A stretch of DNA of 64,000 bases from Affinirhizobium straminoryzae (GCF_007004135.1 NZ_VJMG01000038.1:1-64000), one strand, 5' to 3'; counted from the stretch's first letter, positions 1 to 8,567 are shown. The notes: generated by a model from the sequence alone, not told the origin. Made by a program: numbers and translations.

Positions 1-1
1 C

Positions 2-103
2 CACAAGGGGGGAGACCCCGTGTGGCGCCGCCTCGCCCGGTATCAGGATCAGACCGCAGAAGAGGCCGTGTTCGTTCAATGGGTGCAGGGGCGTTGCCGC
101 TAG
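2..103 (+). CDS. C-terminal fragment of an unidentified protein
   Basis: The window opens inside a reading frame that stays open from base 2 to a TAG at 101-103, giving about 33 residues ending in VQWVQGRCR. The upstream part lies outside the window. I do not recognise the family. The stop is followed directly by a terminator-like hairpin on the same strand (109-137), which supports this being a real gene end. An accidental open frame in GC-rich DNA is the alternative. Confidence 0.35.
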   Translation, partial: HKGGDPVWRRLARYQDQTAEEAVFVQWVQGRCR

Positions 104-108
104 GTTAG

Positions 109-137
109 CCCCTCCCCCTTGTGGGGAGGGGACTTTT
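109..137 (+). terminator. Terminator-like hairpin
   Basis: A perfect 9-bp stem (CCCCTCCCC at 109-117 and GGGGAGGGG at 123-131) with a 5-base loop is followed by ACTTTT. It sits six bases after the stop of the partial + strand gene, and beyond the 3' end of the ribA-like gene on the other strand. The loop and flank share CCTTGTGGGG with another palindrome at 21195-21216, so it may also belong to a small family of interspersed palindromes. Confidence 0.5.
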
Positions 138-190
138 GCTGCGTGAAGGGGTGTTGCGAGCGGATGAGCGTTTTCCCCCACCCGGCGTCC

Positions 191-1297
191 TCACTCCGCC
201 GCCACCAGCGTCTCGATGTCCAGCATATGGCCGGCCCGCAGCGTCTTGGTGCGCAGGTAGTTCTCGTTTTCCGCCGTCACACGGCCGAGAACCGGGGTGC
301 GGGCATGCACGCCGATGCCGCCGGCCTTCAGCGCCGCGATCTTGGTCGGGTTGTTGGTGTAGACCACGACTTCCGCGATGCCGAGCAGCCGCAGCATGGC
401 AACCGCCATCTCGTAGCGGCGGTGATCCTCCGCAAAGCCCAGTTCCGCATCGGCATCGATGGTGTCGAGGCCGCGATGCTGGTAGCCATAGGCGCGCATC
501 TTGGCGCCGATGCCGGTGCCGCGGCCTTCCTGATCGAGATAGAGCAGAACGCCGCCGCCGGCCTGTTCCAGAAGCTCCAGCCCGTTGCGCAGCTGGTCGC
601 CGCAATCGCATTTCAGCGAGCCGCAGAGATCGCCGGTGATGCAGGAGGAATGGATGCGGATCGGCACCGGCTTCGTCATGTCGGGCTTGCCGACGATGAT
701 GGCCACCTGGTCCTTCTGCGCCAGCCCGCCGCGGAAGACGACAAACTGCGCATTGCCGTAATCCTTCAGCGGCACGCGGGTCTCGACCACCTTCTGGAAG
801 TTTTCGCGCGCCGGCGAAAGCCGCGTCAGCCGGTCGGCGTGCAGGCGGCAGCAGGCGCTGAAGCGATCCTGAAGATCGGTCACGTCGGCGGCCACCATGG
901 CCGGCAGCAGCAGCGCCGTGCGGGCAAGCTCCGCCGTGGAGGAGAGCAGCGCCTCGGCCGGGCGCACGCGCGCCGGCATCTTTGCCTCCAGCGCATAGGA
1001 CAGGCGGGAGGCCTCGTCGAAGCTCATGCCGGCAAGCGGCACGGCCACGTCGCCATTGGTCTTGAGCGAGAGGCGCGTGGCGCGCTGGCGGGTGATCAGC
1101 AATTCATGGCTATCGCCGACGGTTTCCGCGAACTGGTCAAAGACCCGGGGCGAAACGGCATCGAGGGCCAGCACCGCAAGCTGGCGCGTATCGTTGCCGA
1201 ACAGCACGGGTCGACCGTAGCGCAGCTCGGAAACGGCACGCTCCACCTCGATGGCGGGATCGGAAAATTCAAGCGAAAATGGGCTCTTGGCTGTCAT
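191..1297 (-). CDS. ribA: GTP cyclohydrolase II with degenerate RibB-like N-terminus
   Basis: This 368-residue protein has a C-terminal GTP cyclohydrolase II domain (about 165-368). GTP cyclohydrolase II opens GTP to 2,5-diamino-6-ribosylamino-4(3H)-pyrimidinone phosphate, the first riboflavin precursor. The zinc cysteines are visible as C219, C230 and C232 in HSSC and LKCDCGDQL, followed by the substrate-loop motif DQEGRGTGIG. The first 160 residues look like a worn DHBP-synthase (RibB) half of a RibBA fusion: the RAVSELRYGRPVLF stretch fits, but the acidic DREDEGD catalytic motif is missing, so only RibA activity is expected (inference). It is divergent from a dehydrogenase/PTPS-like/glycosyltransferase/methyltransferase operon and near a RibD-type reductase, so it may feed a special product rather than bulk riboflavin. 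I see no FMN riboswitch in the 166-bp divergent spacer. Confidence 0.9.
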   Translation of the reverse strand: MTAKSPFSLEFSDPAIEVERAVSELRYGRPVLFGNDTRQLAVLALDAVSPRVFDQFAETVGDSHELLITRQRATRLSLKTNGDVAVPLAGMSFDEASRLSYALEAKMPARVRPAEALLSSTAELARTALLLPAMVAADVTDLQDRFSACCRLHADRLTRLSPARENFQKVVETRVPLKDYGNAQFVVFRGGLAQKDQVAIIVGKPDMTKPVPIRIHSSCITGDLCGSLKCDCGDQLRNGLELLEQAGGGVLLYLDQEGRGTGIGAKMRAYGYQHRGLDTIDADAELGFAEDHRRYEMAVAMLRLLGIAEVVVYTNNPTKIAALKAGGIGVHARTPVLGRVTAENENYLRTKTLRAGHMLDIETLVAAE

Positions 1298-1463
1298 GCT
1301 GGCCTCCTTGGTCTTGTTAGGTGGCGCTACGCCCCGCCAAAGACAACGGATCGCAGAGCGAATATAAATTAATTTTGATGGGCTGCCCCGGCGTCTTTCG
1401 GCGCGACTGCCCTAGATAGAGGCGGCTTGAACCGCCACACCCGAACCGACGCCAGGGAGCCGC

Positions 1464-2546
1464 ATGGACCATCCACCGGAACGACCGCCTGCCACCGCCT
1501 CGTCCCTCTCTTCCACCTCTGCCCCCGTCACTCCGGCGCTGACCGCGCAGGCCCTCTGGTTCGATGCGCCGGGGCAGGCGGTTCTGCGTCAGGAGCCGTT
1601 GACATTTGACGCCTCGGCAGTGCCTTCCGGCGAAACGACCTGTGCCGGCGAGCGGGTGCTGGTGCGTGCCCTGTTCAGCGGCATCAGCCGCGGCACCGAG
1701 GCAACCGTGTTTCACGGCCTCGTGCCGGAAAGCGAGCACGAACGCATGAGCGGACCGAACATGGGGGGCGCCTTTCCGTTCCCGGTGAAATACGGCTATG
1801 CCATGGTGGGCCAGGTCCAGGCGGGGCCGCAGGCGCTGCTCGGCCAACCGGTCTTTGTGCTGCATCCGCATCAGGATCTGTTTGTCGTGCCGGCAGAGGC
1901 CGTTGTGCCGCTGCCCCCGGATCTCGCGCCAGAACGTGCCGTTCTGGCGGCCAACATGGAAACCGCGCTCAATATCGTCTGGGATGCGCTGATCCAGCCG
2001 GGCGACCGGGTCGCGGTCTTCGGCGCGGGCGTGGTCGGCGCGCTGACGGCGCGGCTTGCCGCCTCAATCGCCGGCACCGAGGTTCTCCTCATCGACCGCG
2101 ATCTCGGGCGGGCAAGCCTTGCCGCCGGTCTCGGCCTCGATTTTGCGCTTGCCGACCATGTGGAGGGCGAGTTCGACGTGGTGGTGAATGCCTCCGGCTC
2201 CGGGGCAGCACTGTCGCAGGCGATCGATCTTGCCGGTCCCGAGGCGCGGCTGGTGGAGGCCAGCTGGTATGGGGCGCGCACTGTCAGCCTGCCGCTCGGC
2301 GGCGCCTTCCATTCCCGCCGTCTTGCCATCGTCTCCTCGCAGGTGGGCAGCATCCCTGCACACCGTCGCGCCCGCTGGAGCTTCCGCCGCCGCCTCGGCA
2401 AGGCGTTGCAACTGCTTGCCGATCCGCGTCTCGATGCGCTGATTTCCGGCGAGAGCCGCTTTGCTGATCTACCGGAAGATTATGCCCGTATCGTAGAATC
2501 AACCGCCACGCTGTGCCACCGCATCACCTACCAGTCCGATGTATAG
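1464..2546 (+). CDS. MDR-family (zinc-type) dehydrogenase lacking zinc ligands
   Basis: This 360-residue medium-chain dehydrogenase/reductase has a GroES-like N-terminal half and a Rossmann fold with the NAD(P)-binding GAGVVGALTA around residue 190. The usual catalytic-zinc motif (CGICGTD-like) is replaced by FSGISRGTE, and no structural-zinc cysteine lobe is visible, so it is probably zinc-independent, as in BchC-like members. The substrate is unknown. The ATG is preceded by CAGGGAG at good spacing. It is the first gene of a tight + strand operon: the next ATG is 15 bp downstream, and the two after that overlap by four bases. Context with GTP cyclohydrolase II and a PTPS homologue suggests oxidation or reduction of a pterin or pyrimidine side chain (inference). 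Confidence 0.8.
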   Translation: MDHPPERPPATASSLSSTSAPVTPALTAQALWFDAPGQAVLRQEPLTFDASAVPSGETTCAGERVLVRALFSGISRGTEATVFHGLVPESEHERMSGPNMGGAFPFPVKYGYAMVGQVQAGPQALLGQPVFVLHPHQDLFVVPAEAVVPLPPDLAPERAVLAANMETALNIVWDALIQPGDRVAVFGAGVVGALTARLAASIAGTEVLLIDRDLGRASLAAGLGLDFALADHVEGEFDVVVNASGSGAALSQAIDLAGPEARLVEASWYGARTVSLPLGGAFHSRRLAIVSSQVGSIPAHRRARWSFRRRLGKALQLLADPRLDALISGESRFADLPEDYARIVESTATLCHRITYQSDV

Positions 2547-2561
2547 AGAAAGAGAAAAAGC

Positions 2562-2960
2562 ATGTTTGCTGTCGAGGTCCGGGACCACATCATGATTGCC
2601 CACAGCCTGCCGCGGCCCGTCTTCGGCCCGGCGCAGGGCATGCACGGCGCGACCTTCGTGGTGGATGCCGCCTTCTTCACCCGGGATGTGGACGAGGACG
2701 GGCTGGCGGTCGATATCGGTCTTGCCACCCAGGTTCTTTCTGCCGTGCTGAAGCCGCTGAACTACCAGAACCTTGACGAGCTTGCGGTGTTCAAGGGCAG
2801 GATTACCACGACCGAAGTGCTGGCCAAGCACATTTTTGACGCGCTGAAAGAGGCCGTTTCGGAGGGCAGGCTGGGGCCGGGCAGCGCCCGCATCTGCCGC
2901 CTGCGCGTGCTGCTTCACGAAAGCCATGCGGCACGCGGCTGGTACGAGGCTGATCTGTGA
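2562..2960 (+). CDS. 6-pyruvoyltetrahydropterin synthase/QueD-like protein with altered active site
   Basis: This 132-residue single-domain protein has the length and fold signature of the PTPS/QueD family. Two metal-ligand histidines appear kept (H14 in MIAHSLP, H28 in MHGATF), and a late Glu (E120 in LLHES) matches the pterin-anchoring Glu. The third zinc His of the HGH motif is Ala30, the catalytic Cys four residues before HGH is Ala24, and the DHH catalytic segment reads LNYQN (67-70). It is therefore unlikely to do standard PTPS or 6-carboxy-tetrahydropterin chemistry. It may catalyse a different lyase or aldolase step, or bind a pterin. The next gene starts with GTG overlapping this stop (GTGA), so the two are translationally coupled. 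Confidence 0.8.
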   Translation: MFAVEVRDHIMIAHSLPRPVFGPAQGMHGATFVVDAAFFTRDVDEDGLAVDIGLATQVLSAVLKPLNYQNLDELAVFKGRITTTEVLAKHIFDALKEAVSEGRLGPGSARICRLRVLLHESHAARGWYEADL

Positions 2961-4024
2961 GGACGCCGCTGACCTTCGCTTTTCCGGGCCGACTCGATCT
3001 CAACACCGGCGGCTATGCCTATGATCGCCAGCTGATCACCGGGCTTTCCGCGCTCGGCTGGGCGGTAGAGCCGCTGTCGCTCGGCGAGGGTTTTCCGGCC
3101 CCCGATGCAGCACAGCGGCAAGGCGCCGAGGAGCGCCTCTCTGCCCTGCCGGACGGACGGCTGGTGGTGATCGACGGCCTTGCTTTCGGCGTGCTGCCGG
3201 ATTGGGCGGCGCGCGAGGCGGGGCGTCTTGCCATCGTTGCGCTCGTGCATCACCCGCTGGCGCTGGAAACCGGACTTTCCGAGGCGGCGCAGGCTGTGCT
3301 GCGGCAATCGGAAATCCGTGCGCTCTCCCATGCGCGCCATGTCATCGTCACCTCGCCGATGACGGCGCGCGAACTCGTCGCCCATTATGATGTTCCGGAG
3401 GCGCGGATCACGGTAGCCCTGCCGGGAACCGAACCCGGACCGCTGGCGGCAGGCGGCAACGTGCCGCCGCATATCGTTTCGGTCGGCACGCTGACGAAGC
3501 GCAAGGGGCATGACACGCTGCTTCGCGCGCTTTCCGCCATCGCAGACCTCGACTGGCGGGCCTCGATTGCCGGCAGCCGCGACCTCGACCCGGACACCGC
3601 CCAGGCGCTGGCGGCGCTCTGCGACGAGCTCGGCCTCTCCGATCGGGTCACCTTTCTCGGCGACCGGCCGGATGCGCGCGCGCTGATGGCGTCCGGCGAT
3701 CTCTTCGCGCTTGCCAGCCGCTATGAAGGCTATGGCATGGTGTTTGCGGAAGCCCTGTCGCAGGGGCTGCCGGTCGTTGCCTGCCATGCGGGCGCGGTGC
3801 CGGATGTGGTGCCGGACGGGGCGGGGCTGCTGGTTGCCCCGGATGATCCGGCAGCCTTTGCCGCGGCTTTGCGCCGGCTTCTGTCTTCGCCGCAGGAACG
3901 CCGCAAATTTGCCGAGGCTTCGCGCGCGGCGGGCTTAAATTTGCCCGGCTGGCAGGATACCGCCGCAATCGTGTCCCGTTCCCTCTCCGGCCTTCTGGCC
4001 GATCTTGCGAAAGGCGTTTCATGA
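2957..4024 (+). CDS. Glycosyltransferase family 4 protein
   Basis: This 355-residue GT-B enzyme has the GT4 signature: an N-terminal acceptor domain, then SVGTLTKRKGHDTLLRAL (about 175-195) and the nucleotide-sugar segment SRYEGYGMVFAEALSQGLPV with its E-x7-E acids. It starts with GTG overlapping the TGA of the PTPS-like gene and ends in an ATGA overlap with the methyltransferase. It is therefore locked into the pterin-like operon rather than the polysaccharide locus further on. The likely role is to put a sugar on the small molecule made by this operon (inference); the donor and acceptor cannot be read from sequence. A polysaccharide role is possible but not favoured by the neighbours. Confidence 0.85.
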   Translation: MRTPLTFAFPGRLDLNTGGYAYDRQLITGLSALGWAVEPLSLGEGFPAPDAAQRQGAEERLSALPDGRLVVIDGLAFGVLPDWAAREAGRLAIVALVHHPLALETGLSEAAQAVLRQSEIRALSHARHVIVTSPMTARELVAHYDVPEARITVALPGTEPGPLAAGGNVPPHIVSVGTLTKRKGHDTLLRALSAIADLDWRASIAGSRDLDPDTAQALAALCDELGLSDRVTFLGDRPDARALMASGDLFALASRYEGYGMVFAEALSQGLPVVACHAGAVPDVVPDGAGLLVAPDDPAAFAAALRRLLSSPQERRKFAEASRAAGLNLPGWQDTAAIVSRSLSGLLADLAKGVS

Positions 4025-4827
4025 GCGGCTTCGATGCCAAATGGCTGACCCTGCGCGAACCGGCCGATCAGGCGGCCCGAAGCCCGGTTCTCCTGGACAA
4101 GGCGGCGGCCTTCTTTGCTGCGCGGGCGGCCGCCGAAGGGCCGGTCGCCGTGCTGGATGTGGGCTGCGGCACGGGCTCCACCTATCGGGCCTTGAACCCG
4201 CATCTGCCGGCCAGAAGCCTCTGGCGGCTGCTCGACCACGATCCGGCGCTGCTGGAAGAGGCGGCAAGGCAGATCGGCACGGAAAACATCGATTTCTTTA
4301 CCCGCGATCTTGGCATCGTGGAGGCGCTGCCGGATGATGGCGTGTCTCTGGTCACGGCCTCGGCCTTCTTCGACCTCGCCTCTGCTGACTTCATCGATCG
4401 CTTCGTGGCGCGGCTGGCGGAGCGGCGCATCGCCCTCTATGCGGCGTTGAATTACGACGGCAAGGTCACCTGGGCGCGGCCGCACCCGCTCGACCAGCGC
4501 GTGCTTGCCGATTTCAACCGGCACCAGCTGACGGACAAGGGGCTTGGACCCGCACTCGGACCGGAGGCCGTGCCGCATCTGTCGGCCGCCCTTCTCGCGC
4601 ATGGCTACCGGGTGGAAACGGCGGAAACGCCGTGGCGGATCGGCACTGCGGAAGCCGACCTGCACATCGCCTTCCTGCGCGGCATGGTCGATCCCGTGCT
4701 GGAGGTGGGAACGCTGCCGGCCGAGGTGATCGGCGAATGGCTGGCCTTCCGGCTAGCCTATGTCCGGGGCGAGCGCGGCGGCTGCGCGGTGGGGCATCTC
4801 GATCTTCTGGCCCTGCCGCCGGGCTGA
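4021..4827 (+). CDS. Class I SAM-dependent methyltransferase
   Basis: This 268-residue protein has SAM-binding motif I VAVLDVGCGTGSTYRAL (about 42-58) and an acidic motif II near LLDHDPALLEEA. It is the last gene of the dehydrogenase/PTPS-like/GT4 operon, coupled to the glycosyltransferase by an ATGA overlap. The substrate is unknown; methylation of the glycosylated product is the simplest reading. Its last 75 bases overlap, tail to tail, the 3' end of the RibD-like gene on the other strand. Confidence 0.85.
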   Translation: MSGFDAKWLTLREPADQAARSPVLLDKAAAFFAARAAAEGPVAVLDVGCGTGSTYRALNPHLPARSLWRLLDHDPALLEEAARQIGTENIDFFTRDLGIVEALPDDGVSLVTASAFFDLASADFIDRFVARLAERRIALYAALNYDGKVTWARPHPLDQRVLADFNRHQLTDKGLGPALGPEAVPHLSAALLAHGYRVETAETPWRIGTAEADLHIAFLRGMVDPVLEVGTLPAEVIGEWLAFRLAYVRGERGGCAVGHLDLLALPPG

Positions 4828-5619
4828 TCCGGCCGCGAGGCCCGCGTTTGCCGGGGATTTCAGCGCGCAATCGAACAGGATGTCGCTGCCGAGGTTGAAC
4901 ACCCTGGCGGCGGGGCGCTGCGCATCGGCAAGCTGCTCGATCGGCGGCAGCGAAATCCCGGTCGGGCCGGAGCCGATGATCAGCGGGGCAATCGCCACAT
5001 GCAGGCGGTCGACCAGACCCTGATCGATGAAGCGGGAGAGCGTGCGCGCCCCGCCTTCGACCAGAATGCGCGACAGCCCGCGCTCGGACAGCGCCTCCAG
5101 AATGGCATGCGGACACAGCCCGGCGGAGGTCAGCGGCAGGCGGATCACCTGCGCGCCGCGGGGCCTTGCCCAGGCCTCGCGCGACTGGACGAGGATCACC
5201 GGCGCGCCGCCATCGTGAAACAGGCCTTCCTCGCCCGTCAGTTCGCCGTGGCAATCGATCACCACCCGCACCGGGTCCGGGCCATTGACCTCGCGCACCG
5301 ACAGGCGCGGATTGTCGGCCTTCACGGTGCCGACGCCGACAATGACGGCCTCGACCAGCGCCCGGCAGCGATGCAGATGGGCAAGACCGTCGGGGCCGGA
5401 AATATCGCGCGCATCGCCGGCAGGTGTCGCGACCCGTCCGTCCAGCGACTGGCCCACCTGACCCAGCACGAAGGGACCATCGGCGGCGGCGATCGGCCCG
5501 TAAAGTTCAAGCGCCGGAGTGTCGACCTTCAGCGCCTGTGTCCCTTTTGACCCCTGGGGCCTGCTGCGCATGGCAAGGAGGCTCGCCCAGATCGTCTCGG
5601 TCATCCTGATGGTGCGCAT
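4753..5619 (-). CDS. RibD C-terminal-type reductase (dihydrofolate-reductase-like fold)
   Basis: This 288-residue protein matches the RibD reductase domain that reduces the ribosyl side chain of the GTP cyclohydrolase II product. Visible signatures are GQVGQSLDGRVA, GTVKADNPRLSVR, ILVEGGARTL and a VDRLHVAIAPLIIGSG segment. No deaminase domain (HAE and PCxxC) is present. I chose ATG 5619, which follows GGAAAGACGG; an in-frame ATG at 5604 has no good Shine-Dalgarno. The family normally ends near the LGSDILFDCAL segment, but here about 30 more residues run on across the methyltransferase 3' end. With the GTP cyclohydrolase II gene nearby, it could make a ribitylamino-pyrimidine for the cluster's product (inference). 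Confidence 0.8.
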   Translation of the reverse strand: MRTIRMTETIWASLLAMRSRPQGSKGTQALKVDTPALELYGPIAAADGPFVLGQVGQSLDGRVATPAGDARDISGPDGLAHLHRCRALVEAVIVGVGTVKADNPRLSVREVNGPDPVRVVIDCHGELTGEEGLFHDGGAPVILVQSREAWARPRGAQVIRLPLTSAGLCPHAILEALSERGLSRILVEGGARTLSRFIDQGLVDRLHVAIAPLIIGSGPTGISLPPIEQLADAQRPAARVFNLGSDILFDCALKSPANAGLAAGSARRQGQKIEMPHRAAAALAPDIG

Positions 5620-5678
5620 TATCCGTCTTTCCGGTGGTCGTCTTGCGGTCTGTTGTCGCGATCCAGCCGTCGGTTCGC

Positions 5679-6206
5679 TCAAAGGATGCGAAACAGGGTT
5701 GAATCGCGGCGGATGAGGTGATGATAGAGCACGCCCAGAAGATGTAACGCGAAACTCGCCAACAGGATCCATGCGCTCCAGGCGTGGATGGCAGAAAAGA
5801 TCGGCGCGATCTCCGGTGCCTTTCCGATTGGGCTCCAGACGGGGATCAGGCCGAACCAGGAGAGCGGAAAGCCATGCGCATTGGTGGCGAGGAAGCCGCT
5901 GACCGGCATGACCACCAGAAGCAGGTAGAGCAGGCCATGCACGGCACGTGCGACAACGCCTTCCAGCCCCGGTGCCGCATCCGGCAAGGCAGGTGCCGTC
6001 AGCCGTGCCCCGACCCTGAGCAGCATCAGCCACAGAACGAGAAAGCCAAGACTTTCATGCAGCAGGTAGAAATCGAGCTTCACCTCATCGCGGGTGAAGC
6101 GGATGAAATAGCCAAGCGGCCACACCGCCAGCACAAGCCCGGCCACCAGCCAGTGCAGGGCCTTCAACCGTGCCGGATACTGCGCCTCCCGCCGTTCTTC
6201 GCTCAT
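5679..6206 (-). CDS. Cytochrome b561-type di-haem membrane protein
   Basis: This 175-residue protein has four predicted membrane helices and the conserved haem-ligand histidines of the prokaryotic b561 family (ALHWL near 17, LLHESLG, AVHGLLY and the late AIHAWSAW/LHLLG). Such proteins pass electrons from ubiquinol across the inner membrane, for example to superoxide. ATG 6206 follows AGAGGGGGGAAACC; longer in-frame extensions lack a family match. It lies 59 bp upstream of the RibD-like reductase on the same strand and could be co-transcribed with it, although a functional link is not evident. Confidence 0.85.
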   Translation of the reverse strand: MSEERREAQYPARLKALHWLVAGLVLAVWPLGYFIRFTRDEVKLDFYLLHESLGFLVLWLMLLRVGARLTAPALPDAAPGLEGVVARAVHGLLYLLLVVMPVSGFLATNAHGFPLSWFGLIPVWSPIGKAPEIAPIFSAIHAWSAWILLASFALHLLGVLYHHLIRRDSTLFRIL

Positions 6207-6445
6207 GGTTTCCCCCCTCTGGCCGGCGGCGCTCCCGCAAAAGCTGCCGGGGCCCGGGCCATCCTGCCTCGTGGGCACCGGTCTTTCCGGAGCCCATCGC
6301 CGGTTTGTGACGGGATGCTGTACGCCCGATCCGTTCGGCCGGATTAAGGCATGGCGCAGCGTTGCGATCAACTCCTCGCGACCGGACGGTCCGCGAGGAC
6401 ACACCGTAGCGGGAATGATCTTCCGGTCGCAGACAGGCCGTCGCC

Positions 6446-7270
6446 TCAGGGGCGCGGCAAAGTCTTGCCACGCAGGTCTTCCGCGATGGCACGGAAGAAG
6501 GACCAGGACGAGACGAAATAGCGGCGTGCAAGCCGGCGCGGCTCGCAAATCACCCGCCAGAGGAACTCGATGCCGGCGCGGCGCATGAAGACGGGCGCCC
6601 GCTGCTTGGTGCCGGCGTAGAATTCGAGTGCCGCCCCCAGCGCCATGCCGTAGCAATCCGGCAACTGGCGGGCGTGCTCGTGCATCCAGATCTCCGATTT
6701 CGGCGCGCCGAGCCCGAGAATCAGGTGGGTGGTCTGCTGGCGACGGGCGGCGGCAATCAGCCAGCGGGCGAAACGCTTGTCGTCCTCGAAGGCCGGCGGT
6801 GCGGTCATCACGATATGATCGGTAAAGCCCATCTGCTGCAGCCGCTCGTAAAGGCGGCGGCTGGTATCCTCTGTCGGCGAGACGAGCAGGATGCGGTGCA
6901 CGCCGGGCTCCAGCCGGGCGATCAGCCGCGGAAAGAGATCCGAACCGGTGACCTTGCCGGGCAGGGCAAGGCCGCGCAGCCGGGCATAGAGAAAGACGGG
7001 CGTGCCGTCGATCACGGCCCTCCAGGCGAAGCGATAGGCCTCGCGGAATCGTTCGTTCCGCCGCAGGTTGACGATGTGATCAACATTGGCGGTCACGAGC
7101 AGGCGAAGGCCCGCCCCGCGCGGCACGGCCTCTTCAGCCAGCGTATCGACCAGGCCATCGGTATCCGCGGTGCTGAACCGGATGCCGAACAGCGTTGCGG
7201 TCTTGTCATCCTTGTCCTTGCGCGGATCGGAAACCGGCAGAGCCTTGGGCGAGAGCTTGATCATCGTCAT
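6446..7270 (-). CDS. WecG/TagA/CpsF family glycosyltransferase
   Basis: This 274-residue GT26-family enzyme adds a second sugar to an undecaprenyl-linked intermediate in exopolysaccharide, O-antigen or teichoic-type synthesis. Signature segments are TANVDHIV, the catalytic-region IDGTPVFLYARLRG, VTGSDLFPRL and LGLGAPKSEIWM. The ATG follows AGGAG at 8-base spacing and lies inside the 3' end of the polymerase/ligase gene (65-bp overlap), so the two form an operon. It probably acts on the cytoplasmic face of the inner membrane. Confidence 0.88.
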   Translation of the reverse strand: MTMIKLSPKALPVSDPRKDKDDKTATLFGIRFSTADTDGLVDTLAEEAVPRGAGLRLLVTANVDHIVNLRRNERFREAYRFAWRAVIDGTPVFLYARLRGLALPGKVTGSDLFPRLIARLEPGVHRILLVSPTEDTSRRLYERLQQMGFTDHIVMTAPPAFEDDKRFARWLIAAARRQQTTHLILGLGAPKSEIWMHEHARQLPDCYGMALGAALEFYAGTKQRAPVFMRRAGIEFLWRVICEPRRLARRYFVSSWSFFRAIAEDLRGKTLPRP

Positions 7271-8567
7271 GTTCGATACTCCTGACCCCCGCAGCGCGGC
7301 AGCGGGCCTGATAGCCCAGGCCGAACATGGCCACGCACAGGGAAAACCACACCGGACCCGATCGCGTCATGAAGACGCTTTCCAGACCGGCCAGGAAGAT
7401 CGAATATAACCAGACCCTTAAGAACAGCCGCGCCAGAGCGTTAAAATTGTTCCTTTCCTGCGCTTTTGCGACATGTCGCAGCGGAAGATAGAGAACCCAT
7501 ACCAGCATCAGCAGGAGACCCGGCAGGCCGGCATTGATGGCGGCATCCAGATAGGCATTGTGCGCATCCACCGCCTTCACCGCCCAGGTGGCGATGGAGA
7601 GCGTGCTGTTCTTCAGTTCCGGCGTCTGCCAGAAGCCGTCGAAGCCATAGCCGGTGATCGGGCGCTGCGCGATGGCGTCGAGCCCGAGAAGCCAGATGTC
7701 GGCGCGCGCGGTATAGGTCGCGTCGATGCCGAGCGACTGCACGAAATCGCGGATCGGCCGGATCGCCACCACACCGATGGTGAGAAGGTTGAGAAGCGCA
7801 ACGCCGCCGAAGACGATCGGCAGGCGGGTCACGGGAAAGCGTTCCACCAGCGCCGCCAGTACCAGCATGGCCGGTAGCATGCCCATCGAGGTTTTCGCGC
7901 CGGTGTGCAGCAGGAAGAAGACCGCGGCCGCCACGATGGCGTAGCCGATGCGCTTCGACCAGCTGCTCGCCACATAAAGCCCGACGAAGCTGATCAGCAC
8001 CATTGCCACGCCCGCCTCGTTCTTCTGCATGTAGAGCCCGCGCCAGTGGCCGGCATGCTGCGGCTCCAGAAAATCGTTCGTCTGGTGGATGGCGCGGGTG
8101 GGGAAGGCGAGCACGCCGAGATAGCAAAGACCGAGGATCAGTATCACGCCTGCGCCGGCAAGCCTGGCAAACTGCCGCTCGTCGCGCGGCAACAGCAGGA
8201 AGATGCTGGCGCTGACGGTGACGGTCATCGCAATCATGATGCGCTTCAGCGCGCTGGCCATGTCCGGCGAGACGGCGGCTGTGAAGACGAACCAGCCGAA
8301 GAGAAGGCAGAGAAAGGCGCGCGGCCGCATCACCATGCCGCGGATCTGCGGCTGCAGCGCATGGGCAATCAGGACGAGGAACAGGATCGCCGCCAGCATC
8401 TGCGACCAGCCGGCGGGTTTGACGAGAACCGGATCGATGCTGAGATCGGGAAAGGGCGTCAGCGTGATCCAGTAGAACAGGCCGACGAGGGCAAACAGAA
8501 GCTTTGCGCCGGGATTGGCAGGCTCCGCCTCGGCTCTGTCTGGCAGCGGCGGAAGGGATGTCGGCAC
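7206..8567 (-). CDS. O-antigen ligase/polymerase (Wzy/WaaL-like) membrane protein
   Basis: This 453-residue polytopic inner-membrane protein has roughly ten hydrophobic segments and the large periplasmic loop typical of the O-antigen ligase superfamily, here carrying YTARADIWLLGLDAI and GYGFDGFW (the R-x3-W and G-x-G-x-x-x-F/W pattern). It would polymerise or transfer lipid-linked polysaccharide. It starts with GTG; no in-frame ATG is available near the hydrophobic N-terminus. The downstream WecG-type gene begins inside its 3' end. Confidence 0.82.
   Translation of the reverse strand: MPTSLPPLPDRAEAEPANPGAKLLFALVGLFYWITLTPFPDLSIDPVLVKPAGWSQMLAAILFLVLIAHALQPQIRGMVMRPRAFLCLLFGWFVFTAAVSPDMASALKRIMIAMTVTVSASIFLLLPRDERQFARLAGAGVILILGLCYLGVLAFPTRAIHQTNDFLEPQHAGHWRGLYMQKNEAGVAMVLISFVGLYVASSWSKRIGYAIVAAAVFFLLHTGAKTSMGMLPAMLVLAALVERFPVTRLPIVFGGVALLNLLTIGVVAIRPIRDFVQSLGIDATYTARADIWLLGLDAIAQRPITGYGFDGFWQTPELKNSTLSIATWAVKAVDAHNAYLDAAINAGLPGLLLMLVWVLYLPLRHVAKAQERNNFNALARLFLRVWLYSIFLAGLESVFMTRSGPVWFSLCVAMFGLGYQARCRAAGVRSIEHDDDQALAQGSAGFRSAQGQG

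Noticed and set aside
1298..1463. FMN riboswitch upstream of ribA
   Set aside because: The spacer is short and I do not see the conserved FMN aptamer segments.
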